NCBI RefSeq assembly: GCF_022259695.1
Contig: NZ_CP092099.1
Coordinates: 1,596,471-1,660,470, forward strand
Direction of reading: 5' to 3'
From: Flaviramulus sp. BrNp1-15
GTDB lineage: Bacteria; Bacteroidota; Bacteroidia; Flavobacteriales; Flavobacteriaceae
DNA length: 64,000 bases
The translations under genes were made by a program, and so were the position numbers. Within the stretch, counting starts at the first letter, position 1. Each line of letters begins with the position of its first letter. This document shows positions 8,899 through 17,834 of this stretch, piece after piece. The notes beneath the pieces were generated by a model that saw only the letters and a program-made list of their open reading frames with translations, was not told the DNA's origin and ran no database searches.

Positions 8899-9951
8899 TT
8901 ATTTTAACAATTCATTATCTCTATCTAAAACCAAACGGTGTTCTTTATTTGCAATTTCCCAGGCAGTAGTAAAAATAAGTTTTGTGCGTTTTTCTAATAA
9001 CGGGTAATCTATTTTGTCTGGTGTATCGCTTATTTTATGGTAATCTTCATGCTCTCCATTAAAATAAAAAATAACTGGAATATCTTGAAGTGCAAAATTG
9101 TAGTGGTCTGATCTGGTGAAGTAACCATTTCGTTCTCCCTCAGCATTATATTTGTAATCTATATTAATATTAAAATAGGTGTTATTTACTTTTTCAGAGA
9201 GGTAATGAAGCTCTTTACTTAATCTATCTGAACCAATTAAATAAATATAATTTTTATTGTTTTTGTGTTTGTCATCCACACGACCAATCATATCAATGTT
9301 TAAATTAGCAACAGTGTTTTCTAAAGGAAATACAGGTTTCTTAATGTAATAAGCAGAACCTTGTTTACCTATTTCTTCTGCAGTTAAATGAAGGAATAAA
9401 ATACTTCTTTTTGGTCCGTTTCCTTCATTTTTAGCTATGTTAAAAGCTTGAGCCATTTCCATTAATGCCACTGTTCCAGATCCATCGTCATCTGCACCTC
9501 GATATACTTTTCCATCTTCAGTAATACCTAAATGGTCTAAGTGAGCTGAAATAATAATAACTTCTTCAGGTTTTTCACTTCCTTTAATGAATGCTAAAAC
9601 ATTTTCAGAACTATTAATATCATCTGGTAAAAAGTTTGATGGTATAGTTTGATAATAATTATCTAGACCAATTGGAGCACTAATATTTTGGTTTTGATAA
9701 TATGATTGTATAAACTCTGAGGCTAATTTTTGCCCAATTTCTCCAGCTTTTCTACCTTGAAACTCTTGTGAGGAAAACTTATAAAGATGCGTTCTTAATT
9801 CTTCGGTAGTTATTGTATTTACATATTTTGCAACTAAAGTGCTGTCAGATAGTTGAATACTATCTTTTAAATTTTCAATTTTTACAGTGTATTTAGGAGT
9901 GGCACAAGTGCCAACTAATGCAAAGAGAGAGAGAATACAAAATGCTTTCAT
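8899..9951 (-). CDS. M28-family zinc aminopeptidase, exported (copy B)
   Basis: This 350-residue paralogue of the downstream gene shares the same motif order: AHLDH, GADDDGSGT, AEEIG, NIDMIGR and the C-terminal GEHEDYH/SDTPDKIDY block, so the two-zinc site looks intact. The N-terminus has a short signal peptide with Cys in VGTCATP, which may be a lipobox. Identity to copy A is high through the catalytic domain and low at the N-terminus, and copy B has a longer C-terminal tail. It is the first gene of the pair and could form one transcript with copy A and the ASPIC lipoprotein behind it. Confidence 0.87.
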   Translation of the reverse strand: MKAFCILSLFALVGTCATPKYTVKIENLKDSIQLSDSTLVAKYVNTITTEELRTHLYKFSSQEFQGRKAGEIGQKLASEFIQSYYQNQNISAPIGLDNYYQTIPSNFLPDDINSSENVLAFIKGSEKPEEVIIISAHLDHLGITEDGKVYRGADDDGSGTVALMEMAQAFNIAKNEGNGPKRSILFLHLTAEEIGKQGSAYYIKKPVFPLENTVANLNIDMIGRVDDKHKNNKNYIYLIGSDRLSKELHYLSEKVNNTYFNINIDYKYNAEGERNGYFTRSDHYNFALQDIPVIFYFNGEHEDYHKISDTPDKIDYPLLEKRTKLIFTTAWEIANKEHRLVLDRDNELLK

Positions 9952-10051
9952 AAGTATATTAAACAGGTTTTAATCCCATAAAACTTACTATTAACTCATT
10001 CTCTGGGGCAGGAAAATTTTAGTCTAGTAGCTTAATTAATAATAATAAAAG

Positions 10052-10059
10052 CAAATATA
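10052..10059 (-). promoter_or_regulatory. Possible -7 box upstream of the M28 pair
   Basis: The minus strand reads TATATTTG, matching TAnnTTTG, about 100 nt before the copy B start. No good -33 TTTG lies at the right distance, so this is weak. Confidence 0.25.
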
Positions 10060-10081
10060 TATATTTATAAGGAAATACTTA

Positions 10082-10468
10082 CTATTCGATTGGAATATCT
10101 TCTAAATCAGATTCTTCAATTTCTAAGCCTTCAAGTTCTGAGTCATCAATATCTAATTCTTCTAATTCTTCAATGGCTTCTTCTTCAAGTTTAATTTCTG
10201 TAGCTTCTAAAACTTCTGTATCTGCTACTTTAGTTTCTGTAAAAATAGCTTTGTAAGTAGTTAGTGCAAGTGCAATAATTGTTAGAAGAAAACTAAATTG
10301 AATTATTTTTTTTACTTCTCCAGCCTTTTTAGATAAATAAAAGGCTATAAGGCCAAAAACTAACGCAAGTATAGCAGGAATAATGGCTAAATTTGAAACA
10401 GGTAAAACAGAAAGTAAAACAGCAAATATTGATGCAATTACCGCTAGAATAGTAAATAATTTTTTCAT
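10082..10468 (-). CDS. Small membrane protein with a highly acidic C-terminal tail
   Basis: This 128-residue protein has about three hydrophobic helices in residues 1-75. It ends with a strongly acidic tail (about 88-128) made almost only of E, D, L and I, with repeats such as EELEELDIDD and ELEGLEIEESDLED. There is no recognised enzymatic motif. The tail could bind Ca2+ or other cations or a basic partner, which is inference. It lies 9 bp downstream of the DUF3108 gene on the same strand, so the two probably form an operon. Confidence 0.7.
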   Translation of the reverse strand: MKKLFTILAVIASIFAVLLSVLPVSNLAIIPAILALVFGLIAFYLSKKAGEVKKIIQFSFLLTIIALALTTYKAIFTETKVADTEVLEATEIKLEEEAIEELEELDIDDSELEGLEIEESDLEDIPIE

Positions 10469-10477
10469 GATAATATT

Positions 10478-11242
10478 TTAATTTTTTAAACCTGAAGCAG
10501 ATTTTATTTTTAATTCGCCATTACCAACAGGTATTTTAAACTTGCCATAAACAGGAATCTTATTTTCATCGGCAGTAATCCATAAAAGATTATTTTTACC
10601 CTGAAGCACATCAGACTCACTAGAGCCTATAGCTAATTTGTAACATTCTTTTCTTCCAATAGCAGTAGATATTGTTTCTTTACCCAAATATGTTATTTTT
10701 CCTCTTACTTCTTTTCTATCGAAAATTATTGGAAGAGTTTTACTAGAACCTACAGACATATTTGCAAAATCAAACAATCTTATATAATACAGTGTTGATA
10801 CGATATCTTTTGTACCAGAGCTTATTGAAACACTTTTGTTTTCTACTTGGTTTTTCTTTTTTTTCTGAACAGATTTAACTGTTTTTGTTTTATGGCTAAA
10901 AGTGTACTTCATATTTTTATAATAAGTACCTTCATTAATATCTCTATTATATAAATATGGAGTTAAAGTTTTTGGGTTTACATAGCTTTCGTATAAATCT
11001 CTTATTTTGAAAAAATTATCCCATTTACTGTATGTTGTTGCCGTACATTTTAATCTTAATAATGTAGCTTTAGAGGTTTTAACAGGACTAGTTTCCATAG
11101 TAACTTGTGCTATATCTGTTAAAATTCCAGACATGTTATATGAAGCTGTGTAGGTAAGTTTTTCATTAATACCAATAGTATTGTTTTGAGCGCTTAAGTT
11201 AAGTGTAACAAGGCAAATTAATAATAGGTGTATACGTGGCAT
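10478..11242 (-). CDS. DUF3108-type exported protein
   Basis: I place the start at ATG 11242-11240. The frame stays open to 11281, but the 13 added residues are polar and would precede the signal peptide (MPRIHLLLICLVTLNLSAQ), so the shorter form of about 254 residues fits better. The body is beta-rich and matches DUF3108 as I know it: NEKLTYTASYN near the N-terminus, a central YYKNMKYTF strand and a PVYGKFKIPVG segment near the end. Such proteins are predicted periplasmic or outer-membrane associated, with no assigned function. The small acidic-tail gene follows 9 bp after it. Confidence 0.75.
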   Translation of the reverse strand: MPRIHLLLICLVTLNLSAQNNTIGINEKLTYTASYNMSGILTDIAQVTMETSPVKTSKATLLRLKCTATTYSKWDNFFKIRDLYESYVNPKTLTPYLYNRDINEGTYYKNMKYTFSHKTKTVKSVQKKKKNQVENKSVSISSGTKDIVSTLYYIRLFDFANMSVGSSKTLPIIFDRKEVRGKITYLGKETISTAIGRKECYKLAIGSSESDVLQGKNNLLWITADENKIPVYGKFKIPVGNGELKIKSASGLKN

Positions 11243-11431
11243 GTAATTTTGTTTTAGGTTATATAACGCATCAATTAACATTTATTGTGCCGAAAATACA
11301 ATGCTTAAAATTATTATACTAATTTTTTTATTTCACCAGTTAATTTGTAAAGTAGTCGTTAGCTGACATTTATCATAGTTTTAACTCTTTAATCAAACTA
11401 TTTTTACTTTAGAATCTATTTAACTGTTGAA

Positions 11432-12271
11432 ATGAAAACTATTTTATTACCCACAGATTTTTCAAATAATTCTATTAATGCAATTAATTACGCTATAAAA
11501 TTATTCGAGCATATTGCCTGTGATTTTTATATTTTAAATGTACAAAAAGCGTCTTCTTTTATTTCTGATGATATGATGACTGTTTCATCATCTGCAACTA
11601 TTTACACTACTTTAGTAAGTGCCGCAAAAAAATCTATTACAAATATTATTTCTAAAATTGAAAAAACAACCAATAACAAAAACCACACATTTCATTCTAT
11701 AGTAGATTACGATAATTTTGTTGATGCCATTAATCAAACCTGCCAGAAACATGATGTTGATTTAATTATTATGGGTACCAAAGGCGCTTCGGGTTTAGAT
11801 AAAGTAATTTTTGGAAGCAATACAGTACGTGTTATGCAGCGATGCATTGTACCAGTTTTAGCTATTCCAGAAGGCTGCACGTTTAAAAAATTAGATACTA
11901 TTGCTTTTACCAGTAGTTTTAGATCATCTTATTTTATTAAGGATTTAAAACCTTTAAAAGATCTAGTTAAATTATATAACACAAAATTAAAAATATTGCA
12001 TGTTGAAGAAGACTATAATTTTAAAGAAAAACTAAATGAAAATATTAAGTTTTTTAAAGAACATTTTATTGATGTTACTTTTGATAGAATTATTTCTAAT
12101 GGAAAAGATATTTACACCAGCATCCATGACTATGTGATTGAAAAGGATATAAAAATGATTGCTATGTTGAGTAAAAAACATCCTTTTTTAATTCGCTTGT
12201 TTTCTAAACACTCCGTTGAAACATTTGCTTTTAAAATTGATGTTCCGTTTTTAGTTATGCACAATTCTTAA
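11432..12271 (+). CDS. Universal stress protein, two UspA domains in tandem
   Basis: This 279-residue cytosolic protein contains two Usp folds. The first opens with ILLPTDFSNNSINAINYA and has the nucleotide-binding-type motif GTKGASGLDKVIFGSNT with PVLAIPEG at the end (about residues 112-150). The second half (about 155-279) keeps the fold outline but lost the G-x2-G-x9-G(S/T) motif, ending in SKKHPFLIRLFSKHSVETFAFKIDVP. One active and one degenerate domain is usual in Bacteroidota tandem Usps. It reads divergently from the DUF3108 gene. Role in stress survival is known for the family, not shown here. Confidence 0.85.
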   Translation: MKTILLPTDFSNNSINAINYAIKLFEHIACDFYILNVQKASSFISDDMMTVSSSATIYTTLVSAAKKSITNIISKIEKTTNNKNHTFHSIVDYDNFVDAINQTCQKHDVDLIIMGTKGASGLDKVIFGSNTVRVMQRCIVPVLAIPEGCTFKKLDTIAFTSSFRSSYFIKDLKPLKDLVKLYNTKLKILHVEEDYNFKEKLNENIKFFKEHFIDVTFDRIISNGKDIYTSIHDYVIEKDIKMIAMLSKKHPFLIRLFSKHSVETFAFKIDVPFLVMHNS

Positions 12272-12299
12272 AAAAACCAGAATTTTAAAAAGTTAAAAA

Positions 12300-12785
12300 A
12301 TGAAAAATACATGCTTATCTGTTTTTCTGCTAGTACTAATGTTTACCAGTTGCAAAAATTCTAATAATAACCAATCTTACACAACACAGAGTCAAAACAC
12401 AAATATAAAAAAGGATACGGTTCATCCAGGTGAAAAACTAATGAAAGTATATTGTTATTCGTGTCATGATGCCACTACAAGCGAAGATTTAAGATTAGGG
12501 CCGCCTATGATTGCTATTAAAAGACGTTATATTTTTAAGGATACTTCAAAAGAAGAATTTATTAACGATATACAAGAGTGGATTAAAAACCCAACTGAAA
12601 AAAACGCAAAAATGTATGGTGCAGTAAAACGTTTTGGTGTAATGTCTAAAATGTATTATCCAGAAGATATAATCGCAAAAATAGCTGATTATATGTATGA
12701 TAATGACATAGAGCAACCCGAATGGTTTGAAGAGCATTACAAACAAAATATGGGCAATAGAAACCGCAATAGAGGTGGTTTTTAA
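12300..12785 (+). CDS. Monohaem cytochrome c lipoprotein
   Basis: This 161-residue exported protein has a lipobox (FTSC, C18) and one CxxCH haem-binding motif (CYSCH, residues 52-56). A plausible distal Met lies in the GVMSKMYYP segment. A Ser/Asn/Gln-rich linker tethers the haem domain to the membrane. The C-terminus is rich in N, R and G (RNRNRGGF). It probably acts as a small periplasmic electron carrier; the partner is unknown. It lies 28 bp after the Usp gene and could be co-transcribed with it. Confidence 0.85.
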   Translation: MKNTCLSVFLLVLMFTSCKNSNNNQSYTTQSQNTNIKKDTVHPGEKLMKVYCYSCHDATTSEDLRLGPPMIAIKRRYIFKDTSKEEFINDIQEWIKNPTEKNAKMYGAVKRFGVMSKMYYPEDIIAKIADYMYDNDIEQPEWFEEHYKQNMGNRNRNRGGF

Positions 12786-12867
12786 CTTTATTCACAAAAA
12801 TATTATTTCTCTGTAACATTTTTTGATTGTATGCGTCAAATAAGTATCAATCAAAAAAATCGCCATC

Positions 12868-13206
12868 ATGAGAGAAGATAATCAACTTTTAGTCATAACA
12901 CATTTAAGTCAGTTAATAACCTTATTTACAGGTTTTGGTAGTTTATTATTACCGCTTGTGCTTTGGTTAACACAAAAAGAAAAAGTGTATCAAATGGATA
13001 CACATGGTAAAAACATTGTAAACTTTCAGTTAAGCTTAATAGTTTACTGTCTTATATGTATACCTTTAATTTTATTATTCGGTTTAGGCTTATTAGGTTT
13101 TTTAATTTTAGGAATAGTATCTATTATATTTCCTATTGTAAATGCCATTAAAGCCAGTAGAGGAGAAACAGCTACTTATCCTTTCACCATTAATTTTATT
13201 AATTAG
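12868..13206 (+). CDS. DUF4870-family membrane protein
   Basis: This 112-residue protein has about three membrane helices. It shows the family outline: an N-terminal HLSQLITLF helix, the TQKEKVYQMDTHGKNIVNFQLS loop and a C-terminal IFPIVNAIKASRGE segment. Members are widespread small inner-membrane proteins (DUF4870, related to Tic20) without a proven role. It is followed by a bidirectional terminator shared with dnaN. Confidence 0.8.
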   Translation: MREDNQLLVITHLSQLITLFTGFGSLLLPLVLWLTQKEKVYQMDTHGKNIVNFQLSLIVYCLICIPLILLFGLGLLGFLILGIVSIIFPIVNAIKASRGETATYPFTINFIN

Positions 13207-13254
13207 AACATAAAACTCTTTATCTCTTAATTTTATTAGTTAGTTAGTATGAGA

Positions 13255-13285
13255 TAAAAAAAAGCTCACCATATGGTGAGCTTTT
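13255..13285. terminator. Bidirectional rho-independent terminator
   Basis: A 24-nt perfect palindrome at 13261-13284, with arms AAAGCTCACCAT and ATGGTGAGCTTT, has A residues on its left and T on its right. It can end both the DUF4870 transcript and the dnaN transcript coming from the other strand. Confidence 0.85.
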
Positions 13286-13368
13286 TATATATAGCTAAAG
13301 CAAAATTCTTAAATTGTTTAGTTGGTAAAATGTTGTGGTGAAAAATAAATTTTGCCTTAGCTTAAAAA

Positions 13369-14487
13369 TTAACTATTTAACATTACAGGCATTACCAGCA
13401 TAGTAATTTGTTCGCCTTCATCTAGTCCATCAACAGGTGTTAAAATACCAGCTCTATTAGGCATACTCATTTCTAATTGTACTTCATCAGAGCTTAAATT
13501 ATTCAACATTTCGGTTAAAAAACGTGAATTAAAACCAATTTGCATATCATCACCTTGATAATCGCAAGTTAATCGCTCTTCTGCTTTATTACTGTAATCT
13601 ATATCTTCTGCCGAAATATTAAGTTCTGCACCAGCAATTTTTAAACGTATTTGGTGTGTTGTTTTGTTAGAGAAAATACTAACACGACGTACAGAATTTA
13701 AAAATTGATTTCTGTCTATTACTAATTTATTAGGGTTTTCCTTAGGAATAACCGCTTCGTAATTTGGGTATTTACCGTCAATTAAACGACAAATTAGCTC
13801 AGAATTTTCAAAAGTAAATTTAGCGTTAGATTCGTTGTATTCAATAGTAACATCATCTTCACTAGCTGCTAAAATTCCTTTTAAAAGGGTTAAAGGTTTC
13901 TTTGGCATAATAAATTCTGCAACTTGATTTGCTTTAATATCCTCGCGTGTATATTTTACTAATTTGTGAGCATCAGTAGCCACAAAGGTTAATCCTTGTG
14001 TAGAAAACTGAAAAAATACACCACTCATTACCGGACGTAAATCATCATTTCCTGCAGCAAAAATAGTTTTGCTAATAGCAGTTGCTAGAACATCACCAGT
14101 TACAACAGTTTTACTTGGGTCTTCAAGAGCCACAGCTTTTGGGAATTCGTTACCATCGGCATAAGCTAATGCGTATTTACCGTGGTTAGAACTTATTTCT
14201 ACAGTGCTATTATCTTCAACAACAAAGGTTAGAGGTTGCTCTGGAAATGTTTTTAAAGTATCTAACAATAAACGTGCAGGAATGGCAACGCTTCCGCTAC
14301 TGTCACTCTCAACATCTAAAGATGAAGACATTGTGGTTTCTAAATCACTTGCAGAAACGGTTAATTTTGTATGATCTAATTCAAATAAAAAATTATCTAA
14401 AATTGGTAAGGTGTTTGAATTATTGATAACGCCACCTAAAACTTGTAATTGTTTTAATAAATATGTACTTGATACTATAAATTTCAT
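13369..14487 (-). CDS. dnaN: DNA polymerase III beta subunit (sliding clamp)
   Basis: This 372-residue protein has the normal length of a bacterial beta clamp with three clamp domains. Family features include the N-terminal LLKQLQVLGGVI...LPILDNFLFEL segment, the central ATDAHKLVKYTRE, RLIDGKYPNYEAVIP, and the C-terminal PNRAGILTPVDG...LVMPVMLNS region that forms the binding cleft for polymerase peptides. The clamp encircles DNA and tethers the replicase. It lies downstream of gldG with 173 bp between, where a possible -7 box gives it its own promoter. dnaA is not nearby, so this does not mark the replication origin. Confidence 0.97.
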   Translation of the reverse strand: MKFIVSSTYLLKQLQVLGGVINNSNTLPILDNFLFELDHTKLTVSASDLETTMSSSLDVESDSSGSVAIPARLLLDTLKTFPEQPLTFVVEDNSTVEISSNHGKYALAYADGNEFPKAVALEDPSKTVVTGDVLATAISKTIFAAGNDDLRPVMSGVFFQFSTQGLTFVATDAHKLVKYTREDIKANQVAEFIMPKKPLTLLKGILAASEDDVTIEYNESNAKFTFENSELICRLIDGKYPNYEAVIPKENPNKLVIDRNQFLNSVRRVSIFSNKTTHQIRLKIAGAELNISAEDIDYSNKAEERLTCDYQGDDMQIGFNSRFLTEMLNNLSSDEVQLEMSMPNRAGILTPVDGLDEGEQITMLVMPVMLNS

Positions 14488-14613
14488 GTGTTAGTTTATA
14501 TTTTTTTTAAAGATCACATGCAACATTTATTTTGTGTTTATAAATACCATAAGGCATTTATTATAAATGTTTCATCTAAAATAGCTTAGTTTTTATTGTA
14601 ATTATACTACTTA

Positions 14614-14621
14614 CAAATATA
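14614..14621 (-). promoter_or_regulatory. Possible -7 box for dnaN
   Basis: The minus strand reads TATATTTG, an exact TAnnTTTG match, about 127 nt before the dnaN start. The -33 region is poor. Confidence 0.35.
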
Positions 14622-14660
14622 TTCCAATCCCTCTTTATTTGGAAAGAAACTTATTAACAT

Positions 14661-16328
14661 TTAAGACGCGTATTTTTTCTTTCTTAAGTAATTAAAAAAG
14701 AATCCAAAGATACCTAGTAATACCATTGGTAATGCAATGTTTATGAGTTGCCACTTAGTTTTTTCTGATGTTATTTTTTGCTGATTTAAGAATGCTACGG
14801 CTATTTCTTTAGACCGAATGTTTATAAGTCCATCATCGTCTAGCAAATAATTAACGGTATTCAACAAAAATTCTTTATTGCCATAGGTTTGTCCTGTCCA
14901 ACGGTCAAAACCTAATTCTTGCGGTGTATTTCTAATTACATCGTTTTTTATAACATCACCATCAGCAATAACTACCATTTTGGTTGGTACACTTTTATTT
15001 TTTTCTTCCGAAAGGGTAAAAGGTTTTATAAGATTATTATAAGCCGAATTAAATTCACCTTCAAGTAAAACGGCTAATGTTTGGTTACCTTTATTAAAAC
15101 TTGCAGGATCTTGCTCTTTAGTCACTAAATTTAAGTTAATTTCTCTTGGAGTGCCTTCAAGCTTTGTTAAAGGAGCAGATTCTAAAAGGATAGTTTTTTT
15201 AACACTGTTTTTAAGTGTGTCAATTTGATTTGCAAAATCAAACCTTACCAAATTTAAATTGTTTACAATTGGATGATTATTACTTGTTGCAGCTAATGGC
15301 GAATAAGGCCATCTTAAATTTTGAAATTGAGACTCGCTACCACTTCCCATTGCCAAAGTTATAGGAGCAGAGTATAGGGTGCTTACCATAACCGGATTTA
15401 TACGAACGCCATATTTAAAGAAAAAATCGGTTAAGTTTAAATCTCTTGAAATAGCAAAATTTCGTCCAGCATCATTATAAAGGCTGTCCTTTTCCATGAC
15501 TACGGCATCAATTAACCAAAGACTTTTACCACCATTCATAGTGTATTGGTCTAAAACAAACTTTTCATTTTCGGTAAATTGTTCTGTAGGTTTTGCTGAA
15601 ATAATTAAGTCGAAACCCCTTAAATCTGTTAATGTTTTTTGCGGATTTTTAGACACACTGTCTAATGTAAAAGGTGCAATAAAATAATATTCACCAAGCT
15701 TCTTAACAAAGTCTGCAATATACTTGTCATCAAGTTGTTTGTTACCTTTTAAAATAGCAATTTTCCGTTTTTTAGGTTTTATTAATTTGCTGAATCCATC
15801 TGCGAAAGCGTATTCTAGATGTTGTACAGAATTACTAACTAAGTCTTGTTGCGAAGCACCTATTTTATTTTTTACTAAAGGAATAATAACCGTTTGCTCA
15901 TTATAACTAGCTAATGCCCAAGGAAAAATTATAGCTTGCGACGATTTTCCGTTTTCTTGAATGCTTAATTGCATAGGTGTTAACCCCCTTTGTGTTAATT
16001 GTTGAATATTTCGTTCTCTAGTTGTATCATCTTCTAGCGGATTAATAAAATTAAAGATGATGTTTTTGTTTTTTGCTGAAAACTCTTCGAGTAATTGTTT
16101 AGTTTCTTTTTGAAGACGTCTGAATTCCGAAGGAAAATCATCGCCTTCTAAAAATATATCGACAACAATAGGTGATTCAATGTCTTTAACAACATTTATG
16201 GCAGATTCACTTAAAGTATAGCGTTTATCTGAAGTTAAATCGAAACGTTTATATACTTTACTGCTAATAAAATTAATCGCTATTAAAACAATTACCAGTA
16301 AGACTATATGTTTTAAATTTTTATTCAA
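14661..16328 (-). CDS. gldG: Gliding motility ABC-transporter component GldG
   Basis: This 555-residue protein has one N-terminal membrane helix, a long extracytoplasmic region of the ABC_transp_aux type and a C-terminal helix before the KKKYAS end, the GldG plan. It contains the segment RFDLTSDKRYTLS near residue 28, usual for GldG. GldG works with GldF and ATPase GldA in Flavobacteriia gliding, although gldA is not in the window. The start is TTG at 16328-16326, overlapping the stop of the upstream gene by 8 bp; an in-frame TAA sits just upstream and no ATG lies between. The overlap suggests translational coupling. Confidence 0.92.
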   Translation of the reverse strand: MNKNLKHIVLLVIVLIAINFISSKVYKRFDLTSDKRYTLSESAINVVKDIESPIVVDIFLEGDDFPSEFRRLQKETKQLLEEFSAKNKNIIFNFINPLEDDTTRERNIQQLTQRGLTPMQLSIQENGKSSQAIIFPWALASYNEQTVIIPLVKNKIGASQQDLVSNSVQHLEYAFADGFSKLIKPKKRKIAILKGNKQLDDKYIADFVKKLGEYYFIAPFTLDSVSKNPQKTLTDLRGFDLIISAKPTEQFTENEKFVLDQYTMNGGKSLWLIDAVVMEKDSLYNDAGRNFAISRDLNLTDFFFKYGVRINPVMVSTLYSAPITLAMGSGSESQFQNLRWPYSPLAATSNNHPIVNNLNLVRFDFANQIDTLKNSVKKTILLESAPLTKLEGTPREINLNLVTKEQDPASFNKGNQTLAVLLEGEFNSAYNNLIKPFTLSEEKNKSVPTKMVVIADGDVIKNDVIRNTPQELGFDRWTGQTYGNKEFLLNTVNYLLDDDGLINIRSKEIAVAFLNQQKITSEKTKWQLINIALPMVLLGIFGFFFNYLRKKKYAS

Positions 16329-16806
16329 ATTTTTGTTTTAATTGATATTGTTTAATTGTATTTACTCTATTGTTGCTAAATGAAAACTCAACACATTCCT
16401 GCATTTTATTAAAGGCGCCAGGTTTAATACCTAAATTATAGTTCCATTTTTCGGGAGAATTTGCTTTAATTGAATCGTCCCATCCAAACCATTCACTTTT
16501 GCCTAAAAGCATTTCTACTTCGCTTTTTGTTTTTCCAGTAAACAAGCTTTCATCAACAATATTACCAATCATTTCGTAACGTAAAGCAGGTTTTTCTTTC
16601 CAAGCTTCAGTATTAAAATATTTTTGATGATGATAACTGCTAAATATATTCAACATAGGATAAAATAAATAAAAATAAACGATAGGAGCTAAAACTAAGC
16701 TTATTAAAAATGTTAACCATTTACGTTTATCAATAGTATTTATAAATAACCAAACCAGTATAAAAACAACTACTAAAAAAACAACAAACAAAGGAGTAAT
16801 AATCAT
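16321..16806 (-). CDS. Unrecognised membrane-anchored protein between gldF and gldG
   Basis: This 161-residue protein has two N-terminal membrane helices (about 3-23 and 31-50). A soluble domain follows (about 65-161), containing TGKTKSEVEMLLGKS, WNYNLGIKPG and a closing NNRVNTIKQYQLKQKFE. The pattern of a helix with 'xxEVxxLLG' followed by an antiparallel sheet recalls the BamE/SmpA fold, which is only a structural guess. It starts 0 bp after gldF ends and overlaps gldG by 8 bp, so it is built into the gld operon. I do not recognise it as a named Gld protein. Confidence 0.75.
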   Translation of the reverse strand: MIITPLFVVFLVVVFILVWLFINTIDKRKWLTFLISLVLAPIVYFYLFYPMLNIFSSYHHQKYFNTEAWKEKPALRYEMIGNIVDESLFTGKTKSEVEMLLGKSEWFGWDDSIKANSPEKWNYNLGIKPGAFNKMQECVEFSFSNNRVNTIKQYQLKQKFE

Positions 16807-17523
16807 CTATTTTACTTTGCTAATGTTAAGTTTAGTAAGCATTAGGAAAAATACCGTAATGCTTAAAAAATATAATATATCGCGAGTATCTAAAACACCA
16901 CGACTCATACTTTTAAAATGTACGCTCATACCCAATTGTTCTATAAAATTGCTTGAAGTAAATTCTGCAACACCTTCAAAACCAATATAAAATATAAAAC
17001 AAATAAAAACCGCTGTAATAAATGCAACTATTTGATTATCTGAAATAGTTGAAGCAAATACTCCAATTGCTGTATAAGCAGCAACTAAAAATAATAAACC
17101 AAAATAGGAGCCCAGTGTACTACCCATATCTAGATTACCAATAGGATTTCCTAATTGATAAACGGTATAAACGTATAATAAAGTTGGTAAAAGAGCAATG
17201 AGTATTAAAATAAAAGCTCCAAAATATTTTCCTAAAACGATATTAATTAAAGAAATAGGTTTAGTGAGTAGAAGTTCTAAAGTGCCTTGTTTTTTTTCAT
17301 CAGAAAAACTGCGCATAGTAACTGCAGGAATTAAGAAAATTAAAATCCAGGGCGCTAATAAAAAGAACGACGATAAATCTGCAAAACCGTAATCAATAAT
17401 ATTAAATTCTCCCCTAAACAACCATAAAAACAAACCATTTAAAACTAAAAAAATGGCAATAACCAAGTAGCCAATTGGCGATGCAAAAAATGAGTTTATT
17501 TCTTTTTTTAGAATTGCTAGCAT
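16807..17523 (-). CDS. gldF: Gliding motility ABC-transporter permease GldF
   Basis: This 238-residue inner-membrane permease has about six helices. It begins MLAILKKEINSFFASPIGYLV and carries the ABC-2 motif MRSFSDEKKQGTLELLLTKPIS (about 66-87), where the coupling helix meets the ATPase. These are the GldF and NosY/ABC-2 family hallmarks. Its ATG overlaps the stop codon of the upstream ABM gene by one base (TAATG), which indicates coupling. gldG follows after a small inserted gene. Confidence 0.93.
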   Translation of the reverse strand: MLAILKKEINSFFASPIGYLVIAIFLVLNGLFLWLFRGEFNIIDYGFADLSSFFLLAPWILIFLIPAVTMRSFSDEKKQGTLELLLTKPISLINIVLGKYFGAFILILIALLPTLLYVYTVYQLGNPIGNLDMGSTLGSYFGLLFLVAAYTAIGVFASTISDNQIVAFITAVFICFIFYIGFEGVAEFTSSNFIEQLGMSVHFKSMSRGVLDTRDILYFLSITVFFLMLTKLNISKVK

Positions 17524-17819
17524 TATTTTAATGTTTGTAACTTTTCAACACTCCAAGCTTTTGCAGGTTTACTAAAAAGAGGTTTTGTTTTAGACCAAAC
17601 AGAATTAAATAATTCAGATTTTCTGTAACCTTCTAACGCTTCTTCAGATTCCCAATAACTATAAGTAAAAAACACAGTTGGATCTTTTACGTCTCTATAT
17701 AATTCTAAAAACTGGCAACCTTCAAAATTTCTAATGCGTTGTTTTGTGTCTTCAAAATTAGAAAGAAAAATTTCTATATTTTGTTTGTAAAATCCCATTT
17801 TAACTATTCTAACTATCAT
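17523..17819 (-). CDS. ABM-fold (antibiotic biosynthesis monooxygenase-like) small protein
   Basis: This 98-residue protein matches the dimeric alpha+beta ABM/quinol monooxygenase fold: FLSNFEDTKQRIRNFEGCQFLELYRDVKDPTVFFTYSYWESEEALEGYRKSELFNSVWSKTK is the typical strand-helix-strand pattern with FWxSxxA-like spacing. The reading frame could also start at internal M8. The substrate is unknown, and many members act on quinones or haem. It overlaps gldF by one base and follows the DUF62 gene by 15 bp, placing it in the gld operon, with no evident link to motility. Confidence 0.8.
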   Translation of the reverse strand: MIVRIVKMGFYKQNIEIFLSNFEDTKQRIRNFEGCQFLELYRDVKDPTVFFTYSYWESEEALEGYRKSELFNSVWSKTKPLFSKPAKAWSVEKLQTLK

Positions 17820-17834
17820 AAAATCATTTACTTT

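Noticed and set aside
13369-14487. dnaN as a marker of the replication origin
   Set aside because: No dnaA, DnaA-box cluster or recF is near; dnaN is downstream of gldG here.
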